A DNA stretch of 64,000 bases from assembly GCA_002440705.1 (NCBI GenBank), contig DJVA01000033.1:11641-75640 (forward strand). The letters are read 5' to 3'. The position numbers and the translations under genes were made by a program. This document shows positions 1 to 9,777 of the stretch, piece by piece. This stretch comes from Flavobacteriaceae bacterium UBA6268 (GTDB taxonomy: Bacteria > Bacteroidota > Bacteroidia > Flavobacteriales > Flavobacteriaceae). How positions within the stretch are numbered: the stretch's first letter is position 1; every line of letters begins with the position of its first letter. A model generated the notes under the pieces. The model was not told the origin of the DNA. It did not search any database and was given only the letters and a program-made list of their open reading frames with translations.

Positions 1-1334
1 ATTTCGATTTACTGGAAACCGATTCCTCCTCGCAAAAAGACCAAAAGGTAGCAGTGGATTGGGGCAAAGCCGTGGACCAAATGAAGTCCAAGCTCGCCCA
101 AGAAGACGATCCCGAAATGCGCCAAAAAATACTGAACGCTACCCTCGACGATGTCGTGGGCATGGCCGAAAAGGACCGAAGCTCCCTCTTGGAGGCCATC
201 AAGGATTTAACCGATTACCAAGAGGAAGTCGGGATTATCTTCGAAAAGTTCTCTACCCTTAATGCCGCAGAGCAAAAAGTCATTGACGATGCTCAAAAAC
301 GGTTGGAGCGGGCCAAAATAGAGCTGGAAGATGCCGAAAAGGTAAAAGACAACTGGTGGAACAACCTCTGGGGACGCAAATCGCGTATCAAAAATAAGCA
401 GAAAGAATTGGAAGCCGCTCAAAAGGACCGTGAAGCGGCCGATATGAAAGCCAAGCAAATGTTTCAGGAACGCATTGAAACCGCCGATGTACAGACCTTG
501 CTCAGTGAACTATCCTATAAAAGCCAAGCGGCCGTGACCCGATTGAAAAACCGGGAAGTGGAAATCAAGGAAGTGGAAGACAAGCTGCAGGTGGCCATTG
601 TGGAAGCTAGTAAAAACCACACCAAAGCCCTTGAAAAGAAAAAAGAGACCGAAGACAAACTGGAAGAACAATATGCACTTTTAAAGCAAGCACGCTTGGA
701 ACTGGAGGAGATTTCCGATAAGCAATCTACAGCCTACAGCGAAGCCATTGGTAAAATCACCGAACTGGAGCAAAAAGTGGAAGAACTGGAAGGTTTAAAA
801 AACGCCTATACCACCCTCGCTGCCAGTAAGGACAGTTTTGTGCACAAGCACAACTTAACCATCAAAGTATTGACCTCCTTGCGCAGCAACCTGCAATCCC
901 ATCGTGCGAAATTGAAAAGCGATACCGACGAGCGTTTGAAATATTACGACGGTTATGTGGTGGCCTTAAAAGCCCGTACCGACCAAGAATTTGCCGCCAT
1001 TTTGGAACACCTGGGGGTAAAAACCGACGAACACATCGGTCAAACCCTAGCCGCCATGCACAGTGCCAGTGCCAAAGCCCGTCAGGAAATGATGGACAAC
1101 ATCCCAGTTCACGAAAAAGTGATGCAAGGCATTTACAGCAGCTATGCCGAGTCGCTTCAGGAAATTAGAGAGAAGGATGCTGAAATCCAAAAGAATTTTG
1201 CCGATCGCTACGGCATCGATATGAAGGAAATTTTTGAAGAATTCTATGCCAGTGATGGCAACAAACCAAATCCAGATCCCGAGAAAGCTCCTGAAAACCC
1301 TAAACCTTCCGGAGAGGACGACCTGCTTGGATAA
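1..1334 (+). CDS. Long coiled-coil protein, 5' end outside the window
   Basis: The reading frame is open from the first bases of the window, so the gene starts upstream and only its last 440 or so residues are seen. A GTG at 54 could be read as a start but the frame before it is open and protein-like. The visible part is highly charged, rich in Glu, Lys, Ala and Gln, and mostly coiled coil (roughly residues 50-300 counted from the GTG), with no signal peptide or membrane segment in view. It ends in an acidic, Pro-rich tail finishing DDLLG. It lies upstream of an AAA+ ATPase gene set on the same strand, so a scaffold or substrate-adaptor role is possible, but this is inference. I do not recognise the family with certainty; TelA-type (toxic anion resistance) or other long coiled-coil proteins are possible relatives. 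Confidence 0.85.
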   Translation, partial: FDLLETDSSSQKDQKVAVDWGKAVDQMKSKLAQEDDPEMRQKILNATLDDVVGMAEKDRSSLLEAIKDLTDYQEEVGIIFEKFSTLNAAEQKVIDDAQKRLERAKIELEDAEKVKDNWWNNLWGRKSRIKNKQKELEAAQKDREAADMKAKQMFQERIETADVQTLLSELSYKSQAAVTRLKNREVEIKEVEDKLQVAIVEASKNHTKALEKKKETEDKLEEQYALLKQARLELEEISDKQSTAYSEAIGKITELEQKVEELEGLKNAYTTLAASKDSFVHKHNLTIKVLTSLRSNLQSHRAKLKSDTDERLKYYDGYVVALKARTDQEFAAILEHLGVKTDEHIGQTLAAMHSASAKARQEMMDNIPVHEKVMQGIYSSYAESLQEIREKDAEIQKNFADRYGIDMKEIFEEFYASDGNKPNPDPEKAPENPKPSGEDDLLG

Positions 1335-1354
1335 AAAACTGATGCTTTAACAAT

Positions 1355-1382
1355 GCAGGGTTAGGAATCTTCCTAGCCTTGC
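1355..1382 (+). repeat. Inverted repeat between first and second genes of the AAA+ cluster
   Basis: Arms 1355-1367 and 1370-1382 can pair over 13 positions, two of them G-T wobbles, with a very short loop. It sits in the 67-base gap after the coiled-coil gene. No T-run follows, so it is not a classical terminator. It could stabilise or process the transcript, or attenuate it before the second gene. Confidence 0.5.
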
Positions 1383-1401
1383 ACCAAAGCGCTCAATAAA
1401 A

Positions 1402-2454
1402 ATGTCCATCAACCAAATTGTAACACCCCTGGATAGTGCTGTTCTTGAAACCAAGGAACAGTACCAGGTGTATTTTAAAATTGTAAAGCACGCCTTTGGG
1501 GAACTCTTCAAGCGGATTGCCGAGCGCACTATTTGCAACCCTCTGGAAATTTCCTTTTTGGAACAGTATGGTGAGCTCATTACCTATTCCTTGGAAGCTT
1601 TTCGCATCAAATACCTGTATGATGAAGAGGAAAAAATGAAAATCGACCTTACCGAATCCGGTTTTCCAAACTATTTGGAGTTTCGTTATTTGGTGAACGA
1701 TTTGGAACTTAAAAACGAGCACATCCGCAAACTTCCAAAAATTGATGTACTTAGGGAGGAATTTCTAGAGTCTTTATTGAAATACAAAACCCCAGTTTCA
1801 AGGCAAAAATTAGAGCAAGCTGCCTCCATCATTTACTACACATCCGTTGATGCCCGCTATATTTTCAAACGGTTTGTTCAGGGAAAAATCCAAAGGATTG
1901 AAAATAATTCGGAAGCACCTTACCTCGTTAGTTGGTCTTTTTACGATGTCACTTACAATCGCCCTTTTGTGTGCTTTATGTATTTCGACTTAAACAAAAC
2001 CTCGGTCGAAGAATACACCCAAGAAATTTATGAAGTGCTCGAAAAAGTGGCCGACCGGGACATGAAAATGGACATGATGGCCTATGCCATCGATAAAAAA
2101 TTGCCCAAGTTAATGCCTAAAAAACTTCGGAAAATCGATTTGGGACCCATCCACAGTGTCTTCGCCAAGGACGAATTGATGGTCACCCATTGCATTTTGC
2201 AGGGCATTGTCAATAAAGTTTTGAAGCTTTCGTCCCATGCCATTTCATTGACCGTTGAAGACATTGTTTCCTCTGGCAATTTTACGGAAGGAAGCTTTTT
2301 CAGTAAGCAACATTTGCAGATTTGGGATACCCAAAAAGCACAGAATTACCTTTTTTGTCCCCACCGTGTAATGCAATTGCTTTATGACCGGATCCCCGAT
2401 CATTTAAATACCTTAACCCAAGAACCCATTGAAATCCCCGATTTAACATTGTAA
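1402..2454 (+). CDS. Unknown cytoplasmic protein of the AAA+ cluster
   Basis: This 350-residue protein starts at ATG 1402 and ends one base before the AAA+ ATPase gene. It has no signal peptide and no membrane segment, and its composition is that of a mixed helical, soluble protein rich in Leu, Glu, Lys and Phe. I see no catalytic motif and do not recognise a family. The near-zero spacing to the next gene argues that the two are translated together and act in one complex. Function is unknown. Confidence 0.85.
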   Translation: MSINQIVTPLDSAVLETKEQYQVYFKIVKHAFGELFKRIAERTICNPLEISFLEQYGELITYSLEAFRIKYLYDEEEKMKIDLTESGFPNYLEFRYLVNDLELKNEHIRKLPKIDVLREEFLESLLKYKTPVSRQKLEQAASIIYYTSVDARYIFKRFVQGKIQRIENNSEAPYLVSWSFYDVTYNRPFVCFMYFDLNKTSVEEYTQEIYEVLEKVADRDMKMDMMAYAIDKKLPKLMPKKLRKIDLGPIHSVFAKDELMVTHCILQGIVNKVLKLSSHAISLTVEDIVSSGNFTEGSFFSKQHLQIWDTQKAQNYLFCPHRVMQLLYDRIPDHLNTLTQEPIEIPDLTL

Positions 2455-2455
2455 C

Positions 2456-4414
2456 ATGGAACACAACACCACATTCCCCATCAAAATAGCCGAACTCAAT
2501 ACCCTTAGGGACGAGGCCACTTCGTACCTGAAAGGCGTGCAATGGGACCAGAGTTACAAAGCCAAAAATCGGGATCAGAAAGGCAAGGACGATTCCATTT
2601 TGCTGTACTTATCAAAAGCTACCGGGAATGCGACCAGCGAAGTAGTTTCGGTGTCCAAGACCATTCTCGCGCTCAAAAAGAAAATGTTGCCCGATTCGGT
2701 GGCCATCCCCATATACCTTAACCAATCCCTTTTTGCCTTACAGGAAGCCATCACCATTGGGTTGTGGTTAAGGGACAGTTACTATGACGCCTCTGGGCTT
2801 ACCAGTTTGAACGAACGGAAATCGGCCTTGGACCATGCTGAGCGAAGAGAATTTGACAGCAAGCAGCAAACCGCTACTGCCTTCATGCTTTTTGGAACTG
2901 CTTACCGACTGCTTTATGACTTGAAACCCTTAACAGACGATTTGAGCGTCATGAAAAACAAGTTTGCAGGAATCCCGGAACTGTCATTACTCTCACCCAT
3001 CAAGGGAATTTCATGTTTGTTGTTTTATTATGACAAGTATTTGAACCATCCCGACTTGATTGCCAACGATAAGGACATGCTCAATTTTACCGTGGTGTTT
3101 TTTGAAGGAATCATTGCCGAAATCCAATTGCGGATTGGTTCGTTGGAATATACCGAGAGCATCACTGATCGTACCTTTAAACTAGAGAAGAGCGAGTTTG
3201 CGGTTTCAGGATGGGAAAATGTTTTTGAAGGAACTGCCAAAAGTGTCGAATTCAACAAAATCCAGTTCGAAGAAATTGTAGGAAACCGGGACGCTAAACA
3301 TTTCGCCCGACGCCTCACCGAGCGACTTTTGAGTTACGATTTTACAGCAAAGAAAAACCCTTTTCAGGAATTGGGTGGCTTCATGCCGGTATTTATGGGC
3401 TACGGGATTCCCGGTACTGGAAAAAGTATGTTGATTGCCGCCATTGCCACACGATTGAAAGAGCATTGCGATAACCTGGAAATTCCCTTTCTGTTCCATC
3501 CCATGCCAGATACGCTCATATCAACCTTCCAGGGGGGTTCTGCAGAAAAAATGGTGCAATGGATGAAACCCTTACAGGATCCTTCCCGACTCATTTTCGC
3601 ACCCATCGACGATGCCGAAAACAACCTTCAGGAACGTACCGCTCAAGGGGTTTCTGCAGGGGTGAAGGAGGTGATTGGCGTATTTTTACGATACACCGAA
3701 GGGGCCTACGCGGTCAATTATGGCAACAGTTCCATTGGCCTATTTACCAACCTTCCCGAAATGTTGGATAAAGCAGTGATTTCAAGGGTACAAGGACGCT
3801 TCAAGATTGATGGGGCCCGAACCCTCCCCGATTTTATCGACCAGGATTATTTATGGTGGCGAAAAATTGAAAAGACCATGCCTGGCTTTGTGAACATGAA
3901 GAACCCTTCTGATTATCAATACTTGAGTGCCCAGGGATGGGCCAAGAATCTGGGTGAAATTTTAAGCCATACCGAAAAACCCACGGAAGAGCGTGTCTTG
4001 GAAATCTATGAAAAAACTGAAGTGAAGCACCCCACCCAAGAACATGCCTTTTATGCCGAATTGTATCAGAACATCCAAAAAACCTTTCCTTTCTTTTCTT
4101 CCAGGGACATTAGGAACATCCAAAGTGCCGTTTCCTTGCGATTGACGGACTTTGATTTGCCCAAGGATTGGTTTGAACATCCTGATGTATATTTCAAAAA
4201 GGACTATGATTCAAAGTTCGGAATGCTTCAGGAATTGATGAAATCGAACATGAAGGGACTTAGTTTCTCAGACATTAGAAGGCAAGAAGTGATTCGTTAT
4301 TTGGACAATGTGGCCACCATCGCCGATACCGATTTCAAACGAAAAGTAGACCAACGCGTCCACGAATTGAATGTGCAATTGGAGGCCCGACGCATTTTTG
4401 AACAAGAGGAATGA
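2456..4414 (+). CDS. AAA+ ATPase
   Basis: This 652-residue protein carries one AAA+ module in its middle. Walker A is GIPGTGKS at about residues 317-324. The Walker B stretch ends IFAPIDDAE, with D385-D386 where most AAA+ proteins have Asp-Glu. A sensor-1 region (GLFTNLP) and an arginine-finger-like SRVQGR follow. The first 300 residues are helical and unlike known adaptor domains, and about 230 residues follow the ATPase core. There is no membrane segment. The stop codon overlaps the start of the next gene (ATGA at 4411). The general family is known to remodel or unfold proteins or complexes; the substrate here is unknown. The Asp in place of the catalytic Glu could slow hydrolysis, or E388 may serve instead. 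Confidence 0.9.
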   Translation: MEHNTTFPIKIAELNTLRDEATSYLKGVQWDQSYKAKNRDQKGKDDSILLYLSKATGNATSEVVSVSKTILALKKKMLPDSVAIPIYLNQSLFALQEAITIGLWLRDSYYDASGLTSLNERKSALDHAERREFDSKQQTATAFMLFGTAYRLLYDLKPLTDDLSVMKNKFAGIPELSLLSPIKGISCLLFYYDKYLNHPDLIANDKDMLNFTVVFFEGIIAEIQLRIGSLEYTESITDRTFKLEKSEFAVSGWENVFEGTAKSVEFNKIQFEEIVGNRDAKHFARRLTERLLSYDFTAKKNPFQELGGFMPVFMGYGIPGTGKSMLIAAIATRLKEHCDNLEIPFLFHPMPDTLISTFQGGSAEKMVQWMKPLQDPSRLIFAPIDDAENNLQERTAQGVSAGVKEVIGVFLRYTEGAYAVNYGNSSIGLFTNLPEMLDKAVISRVQGRFKIDGARTLPDFIDQDYLWWRKIEKTMPGFVNMKNPSDYQYLSAQGWAKNLGEILSHTEKPTEERVLEIYEKTEVKHPTQEHAFYAELYQNIQKTFPFFSSRDIRNIQSAVSLRLTDFDLPKDWFEHPDVYFKKDYDSKFGMLQELMKSNMKGLSFSDIRRQEVIRYLDNVATIADTDFKRKVDQRVHELNVQLEARRIFEQEE

Positions 4415-5664
4415 TGGACAAGTTAAAGGCAGCGGGATTGTTTGGAGGGGCCTTGGTACCCGTATCGGGTTCGTTGGCACAACGCTACAATGACTGTCTG
4501 TCACTCTTGGGTATGGAACCCACGCAACTTTCAAGTTTTTCCATTGACGCCATGGGTTGGAGCCCCGAAATTGCCGAGGAAAAGCAAGAACCCTATTACC
4601 TCAACATCGGCGAAGCCAATAGCAATGCCATTATCATTTCGCCTGCCCAGGAAGGCAAACCGGTACACAAGCCTTTTCATAGCTTCGACCGCGACATCAT
4701 GGAGGCCATTTTTGCTGCTTACGGTCAAGAAATCAGGGACATTACCAAAAATGCTGCTATTTGTGTGCAATTGGACCAAAATGTGGATGCCTATTACGAA
4801 CCGTTTGATTTGTTGCAATACCAAAAACTATCACTTAGTTTTACCATAACCCACGATTTGCTGGAAAAGCAAAAGGAACAAATTACCTTGGTGGAAACCT
4901 TCCTGGAAGGGAACCATTTTATCGATCAGCAATTGCATGAAAAACTACTGCGATCTGCCCAACAATATGGTGATTTGCGCCACAGAAAATTACAATTGGA
5001 GCCCATTGTCTTGGATATTAAATCTTTCTATACCAAGGCTTTTGGGGGAATCTTTGTACTTCGGGATTTTATAACGGACCTCATTGTTTTTGAGTCGATG
5101 GAAGTATTTGAGAAAGCCATCAGGGATACGGTGCATGAAGTGAACCTATTCCATGTAAGCCATAACGAATTGACCGCAGCATTGGTGAACCAACTTATCG
5201 CCGATTTCGACATTAAAAGAGCAGCCAAGACCGAACGGTACGCACGCATTAAAAAGCAGTTCTTTGTGGAACACCTTCCCAAGACCATCGACCGCCCATT
5301 GGACGAGGTGCTGGACAGTCCCTTTTTGTTCAAAAAATATTTGAACGAACTCGATCCCGAAACGCAAAAGAAAATTTTGAGCGTGGAAATTTACAACCAA
5401 CGGAAAATTGTGGAACGGGAACTAAAAATCAATGAAGTGGTGGATCCAGAATATACCAAGGCCTTATTGGAACCACATTCCTCATTGGAAGAAGAACAGA
5501 AAGAACTTATCTGGAAATTGCTTACCAGAATGATTCCCAAAGACCCATTACATGTATATTGGTACAACAAGGAACAATTTTACGCCCTATTCAAAACCTG
5601 GCCCGAATCTTATCAGGACTGGGTAATAGGTTGTATATTGGATCATCAAAACACAACGGTATGA
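4411..5664 (+). CDS. Unknown soluble protein coupled to the AAA+ ATPase
   Basis: The start ATG at 4411 overlaps the stop of the ATPase gene, and its own stop (5662-5664) overlaps the ATG of the next gene, so it is embedded in a translationally coupled set. The 417-residue product begins MMDKLKAAGLFGGALVPVSG, a glycine-rich opening, and continues as a mixed protein with long helical stretches. I see no signal peptide, membrane segment or catalytic signature. Genes of this size sit next to similar ATPases in Bacteroidota, where they are annotated only as domains of unknown function. I assign no function. Confidence 0.85.
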   Translation: MMDKLKAAGLFGGALVPVSGSLAQRYNDCLSLLGMEPTQLSSFSIDAMGWSPEIAEEKQEPYYLNIGEANSNAIIISPAQEGKPVHKPFHSFDRDIMEAIFAAYGQEIRDITKNAAICVQLDQNVDAYYEPFDLLQYQKLSLSFTITHDLLEKQKEQITLVETFLEGNHFIDQQLHEKLLRSAQQYGDLRHRKLQLEPIVLDIKSFYTKAFGGIFVLRDFITDLIVFESMEVFEKAIRDTVHEVNLFHVSHNELTAALVNQLIADFDIKRAAKTERYARIKKQFFVEHLPKTIDRPLDEVLDSPFLFKKYLNELDPETQKKILSVEIYNQRKIVERELKINEVVDPEYTKALLEPHSSLEEEQKELIWKLLTRMIPKDPLHVYWYNKEQFYALFKTWPESYQDWVIGCILDHQNTTV

Positions 5665-6185
5665 CACTCGAAATCATTGTATTTATCCTGGCCATCCTTT
5701 TTGGGATTGTTTGGTACTGGCGCGAATCGAAAAGCAACAAAACTTATCGGTTTTTCAATAAGCTCATGCACGCTAAAGACCTTCAAATGGACCACGAAAA
5801 CCCCAAAGGTTTTGTACATCACCAACCTTTTTTGATGCGGTTGGTATGGGTAACACTTTTCTTCGTGGCCATAGCGCTCTTGGTGAGTGTGGCAACTCCC
5901 ATCAACGGGTTTTACGTTCAGTATTTTGCATCGGCAATCGTAGGCACACTCATTGGCACCTACATCGCTTCCGCTTTTTTTGTGGCTTCGGAAGGGATGA
6001 AAAAGAAAAACATCGAAAAGATGATCGAGAAAGGAAAGGATTTTGTGGAAGAATTGACGGATGGCGATTCGGAAACCATTGAAATTGAAGCCAAAGAAGT
6101 ACCTGAATCTTTGGAAGAAAAAACCGACGAACCCAATAAAAAAAGTGCCCGCGATCGATTGAAGGACAAAGGAATGATTAAATAG
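5661..6185 (+). CDS. Small membrane protein of the AAA+ cluster
   Basis: I chose ATG 5661 because it overlaps the stop codon of the previous gene, the same arrangement as at 4411; an open frame further upstream lies inside that gene. The 174-residue product has a first membrane helix at the N terminus (LEIIVFILAILFGIVWYW), a central pair of hydrophobic segments (around residues 63-80 and 90-110) and a charged, Glu/Lys-rich C-terminal tail that should be cytoplasmic. It probably anchors or couples the cluster's soluble proteins to the inner membrane. The family is not recognised. Confidence 0.8.
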   Translation: MTLEIIVFILAILFGIVWYWRESKSNKTYRFFNKLMHAKDLQMDHENPKGFVHHQPFLMRLVWVTLFFVAIALLVSVATPINGFYVQYFASAIVGTLIGTYIASAFFVASEGMKKKNIEKMIEKGKDFVEELTDGDSETIEIEAKEVPESLEEKTDEPNKKSARDRLKDKGMIK

Positions 6186-6192
6186 CAATACC

Positions 6193-7851
6193 ATGTTGAA
6201 ACGATACTGGAATAAGGGAAAAAAGCAAAAACGGATCATCATCATTGGTGGGATAATTCTGCTATTACTGCTTTTCTTTTTAAGGGACGATTACCAGCCT
6301 GCCTTATTATTTTTAAGGAAATACATCTTCATGATTTTGGTGTCGCTCCTCTTTTTGTGGTTTACGATTTCCAAATTTAGGAAGGCCCCAAGTGCTGGAA
6401 GGAGGATTCTCATTTTTTTAGGAATCATTGCATTTTTTACAACAGGTTGGTTTTTTGGATGGAAGCATGAACTTTACCAATACATGCAGAGTTACAACAT
6501 TTTCAAGCACCTTAATCGCATCGAGCTCAACGAGTTGCCCCTTACCCGAAACGAACGCATACAACCCTTCAACAACATCTTGACCATGGCCTACGAGTCG
6601 GTTGGTGAAACCCAGGAGGTGTCCCTTCCCCAATTAGTAAGGGTTGACTCCACCAATCAATGGACCATGGCCGTACAACCTTCCGAGGAATATTTTTGGC
6701 AACGGATGAACGACAATACCGACGAGCTTTTTACAGTGGAAAGTACCTCGCCCTTTCCTCGCTTTGCTGGTGAAAATAGGATTCCGGTAACGTTCTCCAT
6801 CGGTGAATCAATGGCCTTTAGCCGGAATACCTACAATGCCGTCGTGCAACGGTTCAACATTTTTCAATTGTTTACCATGGAACCCAGTGATGTTTTTTAC
6901 ATGAAAAATGATATGGGACAATGGGTTGAAGTGGTGAGCCTTATTAAGTGGAAGGGATTCTTTTTTCCGTACCCCACCTATGGAGGTATCATGGTCATCG
7001 ATCAAGGGAAGCACAACTTTAAGGATTACATGGAACGTATTACCATTGGAAAGGGTACGTACATCCCGCCCTCCGAAATTCAGAACCATCCCTTTTTGAT
7101 GCGGCAAAATACCTTGGCCGAAAAGATTTCGCGACTGCAAGCACAATCGCTTCAATTTTTAGCAGGATTTACCGATCCGCTGCCCTGGAACAAGGAAACG
7201 GCTGTTAAAATTCCCGATTTGAAAGACGATGAAAACTGGCAGCCTTTTGTGACCGATTTCGATTTCTCGGGCATGGGCCTCGATGCCTATGATGGACTCT
7301 ATCATTGGTTTGGATTGGAACCCATCGGGGACGAACGCACCAGTCTTTCCTTTAGTGTCATGATCCCTGCCGATGGAACCGACAAATTGTATTACTACAA
7401 CCATGGCGCCAAAAAAGAAGGCATGGCGGGTGTTTCGGCCATGCCGTTGAAAGTAGTGGAATCACGCAAGGAATATGATTGGAGCGTGAACTACCCAGTG
7501 GAATTTCGACCGTTCATCAAATACATTGGAGGACGAAAGCGATTATTTGTACTGTGTACGGTTACGGCAAGACGGGAAGACAGTAAGAAGTTTGATGGGG
7601 CCGCTACTCCCGACTTGGCTTTGGTGGATTCGCAATACCGAGATGTGGTGTGGATCGACGCCAAACACCCTTCCCAATGGGAAACGACCATTTTAAATCA
7701 ACTGGGCGAAACCTGGAAAGCTTCAGAAAAACTAAAAGATGAGGATGTTTGGCCTACCAGGACCGACTTGGATGTTACCAAAATGCGGGATTCACTTCGC
7801 ATAGACACTATAACGGAAAAGATGGAGCAGTTTGGAGATTCCTTAAACTAG
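6193..7851 (+). CDS. Membrane-anchored protein of the AAA+ cluster
   Basis: It starts at ATG 6193, seven bases after the previous gene, and its stop abuts the stop of the convergent porin-like gene. The 552-residue protein has three hydrophobic helices in the first 90 or so residues and then a large soluble domain of about 450 residues with many aromatic residues. The basic N terminus (MLKRYWNKGKKQKR) is probably cytoplasmic, so three helices would place the big domain in the periplasm. That would let the cluster act across the membrane. I do not recognise the domain. It is the last gene of the co-directional set. Confidence 0.8.
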   Translation: MLKRYWNKGKKQKRIIIIGGIILLLLLFFLRDDYQPALLFLRKYIFMILVSLLFLWFTISKFRKAPSAGRRILIFLGIIAFFTTGWFFGWKHELYQYMQSYNIFKHLNRIELNELPLTRNERIQPFNNILTMAYESVGETQEVSLPQLVRVDSTNQWTMAVQPSEEYFWQRMNDNTDELFTVESTSPFPRFAGENRIPVTFSIGESMAFSRNTYNAVVQRFNIFQLFTMEPSDVFYMKNDMGQWVEVVSLIKWKGFFFPYPTYGGIMVIDQGKHNFKDYMERITIGKGTYIPPSEIQNHPFLMRQNTLAEKISRLQAQSLQFLAGFTDPLPWNKETAVKIPDLKDDENWQPFVTDFDFSGMGLDAYDGLYHWFGLEPIGDERTSLSFSVMIPADGTDKLYYYNHGAKKEGMAGVSAMPLKVVESRKEYDWSVNYPVEFRPFIKYIGGRKRLFVLCTVTARREDSKKFDGAATPDLALVDSQYRDVVWIDAKHPSQWETTILNQLGETWKASEKLKDEDVWPTRTDLDVTKMRDSLRIDTITEKMEQFGDSLN

Positions 7852-9759
7852 CTACAAAAAGAAATTCCACACCAACCCAAATCTTATTACGGCATCACGA
7901 TACGGATATCCCGGTGCCGAGTAGTGCTTGTTGCTGCTGTTGAAAAGTTGATTGACATGTTCGTATTCAAAATAGATGCGCGTCTGCCGGATCTTGGCAT
8001 TGAAAAAGACATCCACCAATGGAAACGCGCCATACTTCTTCGTGTTCTGAACGTAAAATTCGGCTAGGACCGGATCGTAAGCATTCATAAAATATTCCGT
8101 AAAATACTTAAAACCAATCCCTGTCTGGATGAAAGCGGCTTTTTCAAACCACTCGTCCTGATAGTAAAGGGCTTGGCGCGTAATGATTTGGGGGACATTC
8201 AGAATCCCTTCACCATTCAAAACTTGTTGGTACATCAAGGTATTCATCAGGGCAAAGGACCCTGCGCGGAACTCCCGTTCCACCTTCACTTTCAAATAAT
8301 CGATCCGTCCGTTATTTTGATGGGGTGTTGGGATCGAATCTCCCGAGGTGATCGTAAAGTAGGCATAATCGTCAATCCCTGTATAAGACACCGTAGCATC
8401 CATTAGTTTATTGGATTTCAGTTGAAACCGTAATTCCTGGGTTTTAACATTGTTGAATTGGGTTTGCCAATTGTAATTTACGTAATCACTTTGGTAGAGC
8501 AAGAAGTTGAAATTGGGTGCCACACTGTGAATTTGAATTTGGCCTTCCACGGCATTGTCTTCATCAAACTTATAGGAAGCGCCACCCAAGAGGTAATTAC
8601 CATCCAAATCGCCCGATATATTGATGGCTCCTTTTCCAAAAAGTTCGAAGCCACGGTACTCTTTTTTGTAGGAAGCCCCCACTTGTACCAAATTGCCTTT
8701 CAACCGATTGGTAATCCGACCCTCATCAAGCTCCAATACCGAGTTGTATCCATAATTATAATCTGAATAGCCCAAGAATCCTGAAACTTCACCCAGTACA
8801 TTATTCTCAAAGCGTACATGAGCCTTCGCTTGAAAGTCTTCCAACTTGGTTGTTTTTTTCAAACTACTGGCAAGGTACGAATCACCAAAACCATCGTAGG
8901 GTGCTTTTTGACGGTATTCGTAAAATTTGTCCTCATAACTTAGCGTAGTCCCCAAAACCAAGGAAGTGGCAGCCAAGCTGTCATTTTTGGGAACCAATGC
9001 ATATTCCTGCATGCCAAAAAAACGAAGCCCTTCCAATTTGTTTTCAGCATTTTCAAATTTCACATCCAAACGTCCCCGGTCGTCAAACTCGGGATCGTTG
9101 GCTTCAAAAAGGGCAATGGCCGTATCGGTTAGCCCTCCATTTTCTTGGTTGAGTACATCCTGAGCTGCCATGTGCACCTTAATCTGGTAACGCTTGTTTT
9201 TTGTATGGTAATGGGCAGAAAATCTGAAATTTCCATTACTGGTCAAGATGTGCTGGTATTTACCTAGGGAACGGACCCCTTTATAAGCAATGGAAAAATT
9301 GAATTGCTCGCTGGTATTCACCGTAAAAAAGCCGTCCAGCTGCTGGCCTTGTTCAAAAGCCGTTTTAAAATACAGCTCTGTTAAAGGAGTGGGCACCCGA
9401 TAGTAATAGATGTCTTCGACCTCAAAATAATTGAAGTGATGCGATTGTGCTACAAAAAGCGGTTTCAGGTTTTGGTCATTAAAATCGTATGCCAAGGAAT
9501 TGTAGGTTTGACCCACATTGGAAAAAGGCAACAATTCAAAATTGTCTTTCCGAAGGTAGTTGTATTTGAAATATTTTCGGATGGTCAGTGTGGTGTCTAC
9601 GGAGGTGGTATCGCGTTCCAACGAAATGATTTGATACAATTTAATAGACGGTTTATCTTCCTTTTGTTTGGGTTGAAAACCACGTTGAACGGGCGTATTT
9701 TGAGCAAGCACTGATGCCGTTAAGGAAAGCAATAAAAGGAGCAACAGTGTTTGTTTCAT
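7852..9759 (-). CDS. Putative outer-membrane porin (Porin_10-like)
   Basis: The start at 9759 gives a clean signal peptide (MKQTLLLLLLLSLTASVLAQ); an upstream ATG at 9780 would only add seven residues. The 635-residue protein has alternating, aromatic-rich strands throughout and ends in Phe-rich beta-strand residues (FGLVWNFFL), as expected for an outer-membrane barrel. The N-terminal layout, with a short plug-like region before the barrel, matches the Bacteroidota putative porin family (Porin_10). The transported substrate cannot be inferred. It is transcribed divergently from RNase HII and convergently with the AAA+ cluster. Confidence 0.8.
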   Translation of the reverse strand: MKQTLLLLLLLSLTASVLAQNTPVQRGFQPKQKEDKPSIKLYQIISLERDTTSVDTTLTIRKYFKYNYLRKDNFELLPFSNVGQTYNSLAYDFNDQNLKPLFVAQSHHFNYFEVEDIYYYRVPTPLTELYFKTAFEQGQQLDGFFTVNTSEQFNFSIAYKGVRSLGKYQHILTSNGNFRFSAHYHTKNKRYQIKVHMAAQDVLNQENGGLTDTAIALFEANDPEFDDRGRLDVKFENAENKLEGLRFFGMQEYALVPKNDSLAATSLVLGTTLSYEDKFYEYRQKAPYDGFGDSYLASSLKKTTKLEDFQAKAHVRFENNVLGEVSGFLGYSDYNYGYNSVLELDEGRITNRLKGNLVQVGASYKKEYRGFELFGKGAINISGDLDGNYLLGGASYKFDEDNAVEGQIQIHSVAPNFNFLLYQSDYVNYNWQTQFNNVKTQELRFQLKSNKLMDATVSYTGIDDYAYFTITSGDSIPTPHQNNGRIDYLKVKVEREFRAGSFALMNTLMYQQVLNGEGILNVPQIITRQALYYQDEWFEKAAFIQTGIGFKYFTEYFMNAYDPVLAEFYVQNTKKYGAFPLVDVFFNAKIRQTRIYFEYEHVNQLFNSSNKHYSAPGYPYRDAVIRFGLVWNFFL

Positions 9760-9777
9760 GAATGGATGCTTATGCGG

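Noticed and set aside
54..1334. GTG 54 as the true start of the coiled-coil gene.
   Set aside because: The frame is open without interruption to the window edge and the upstream codons look like protein, so the gene most likely begins outside.
5646..6245. A 199-codon minus-strand frame rich in Phe.
   Set aside because: It mirrors a Lys/Glu-rich membrane protein gene that fits the coupled operon; Phe-rich composition is the expected antisense effect.
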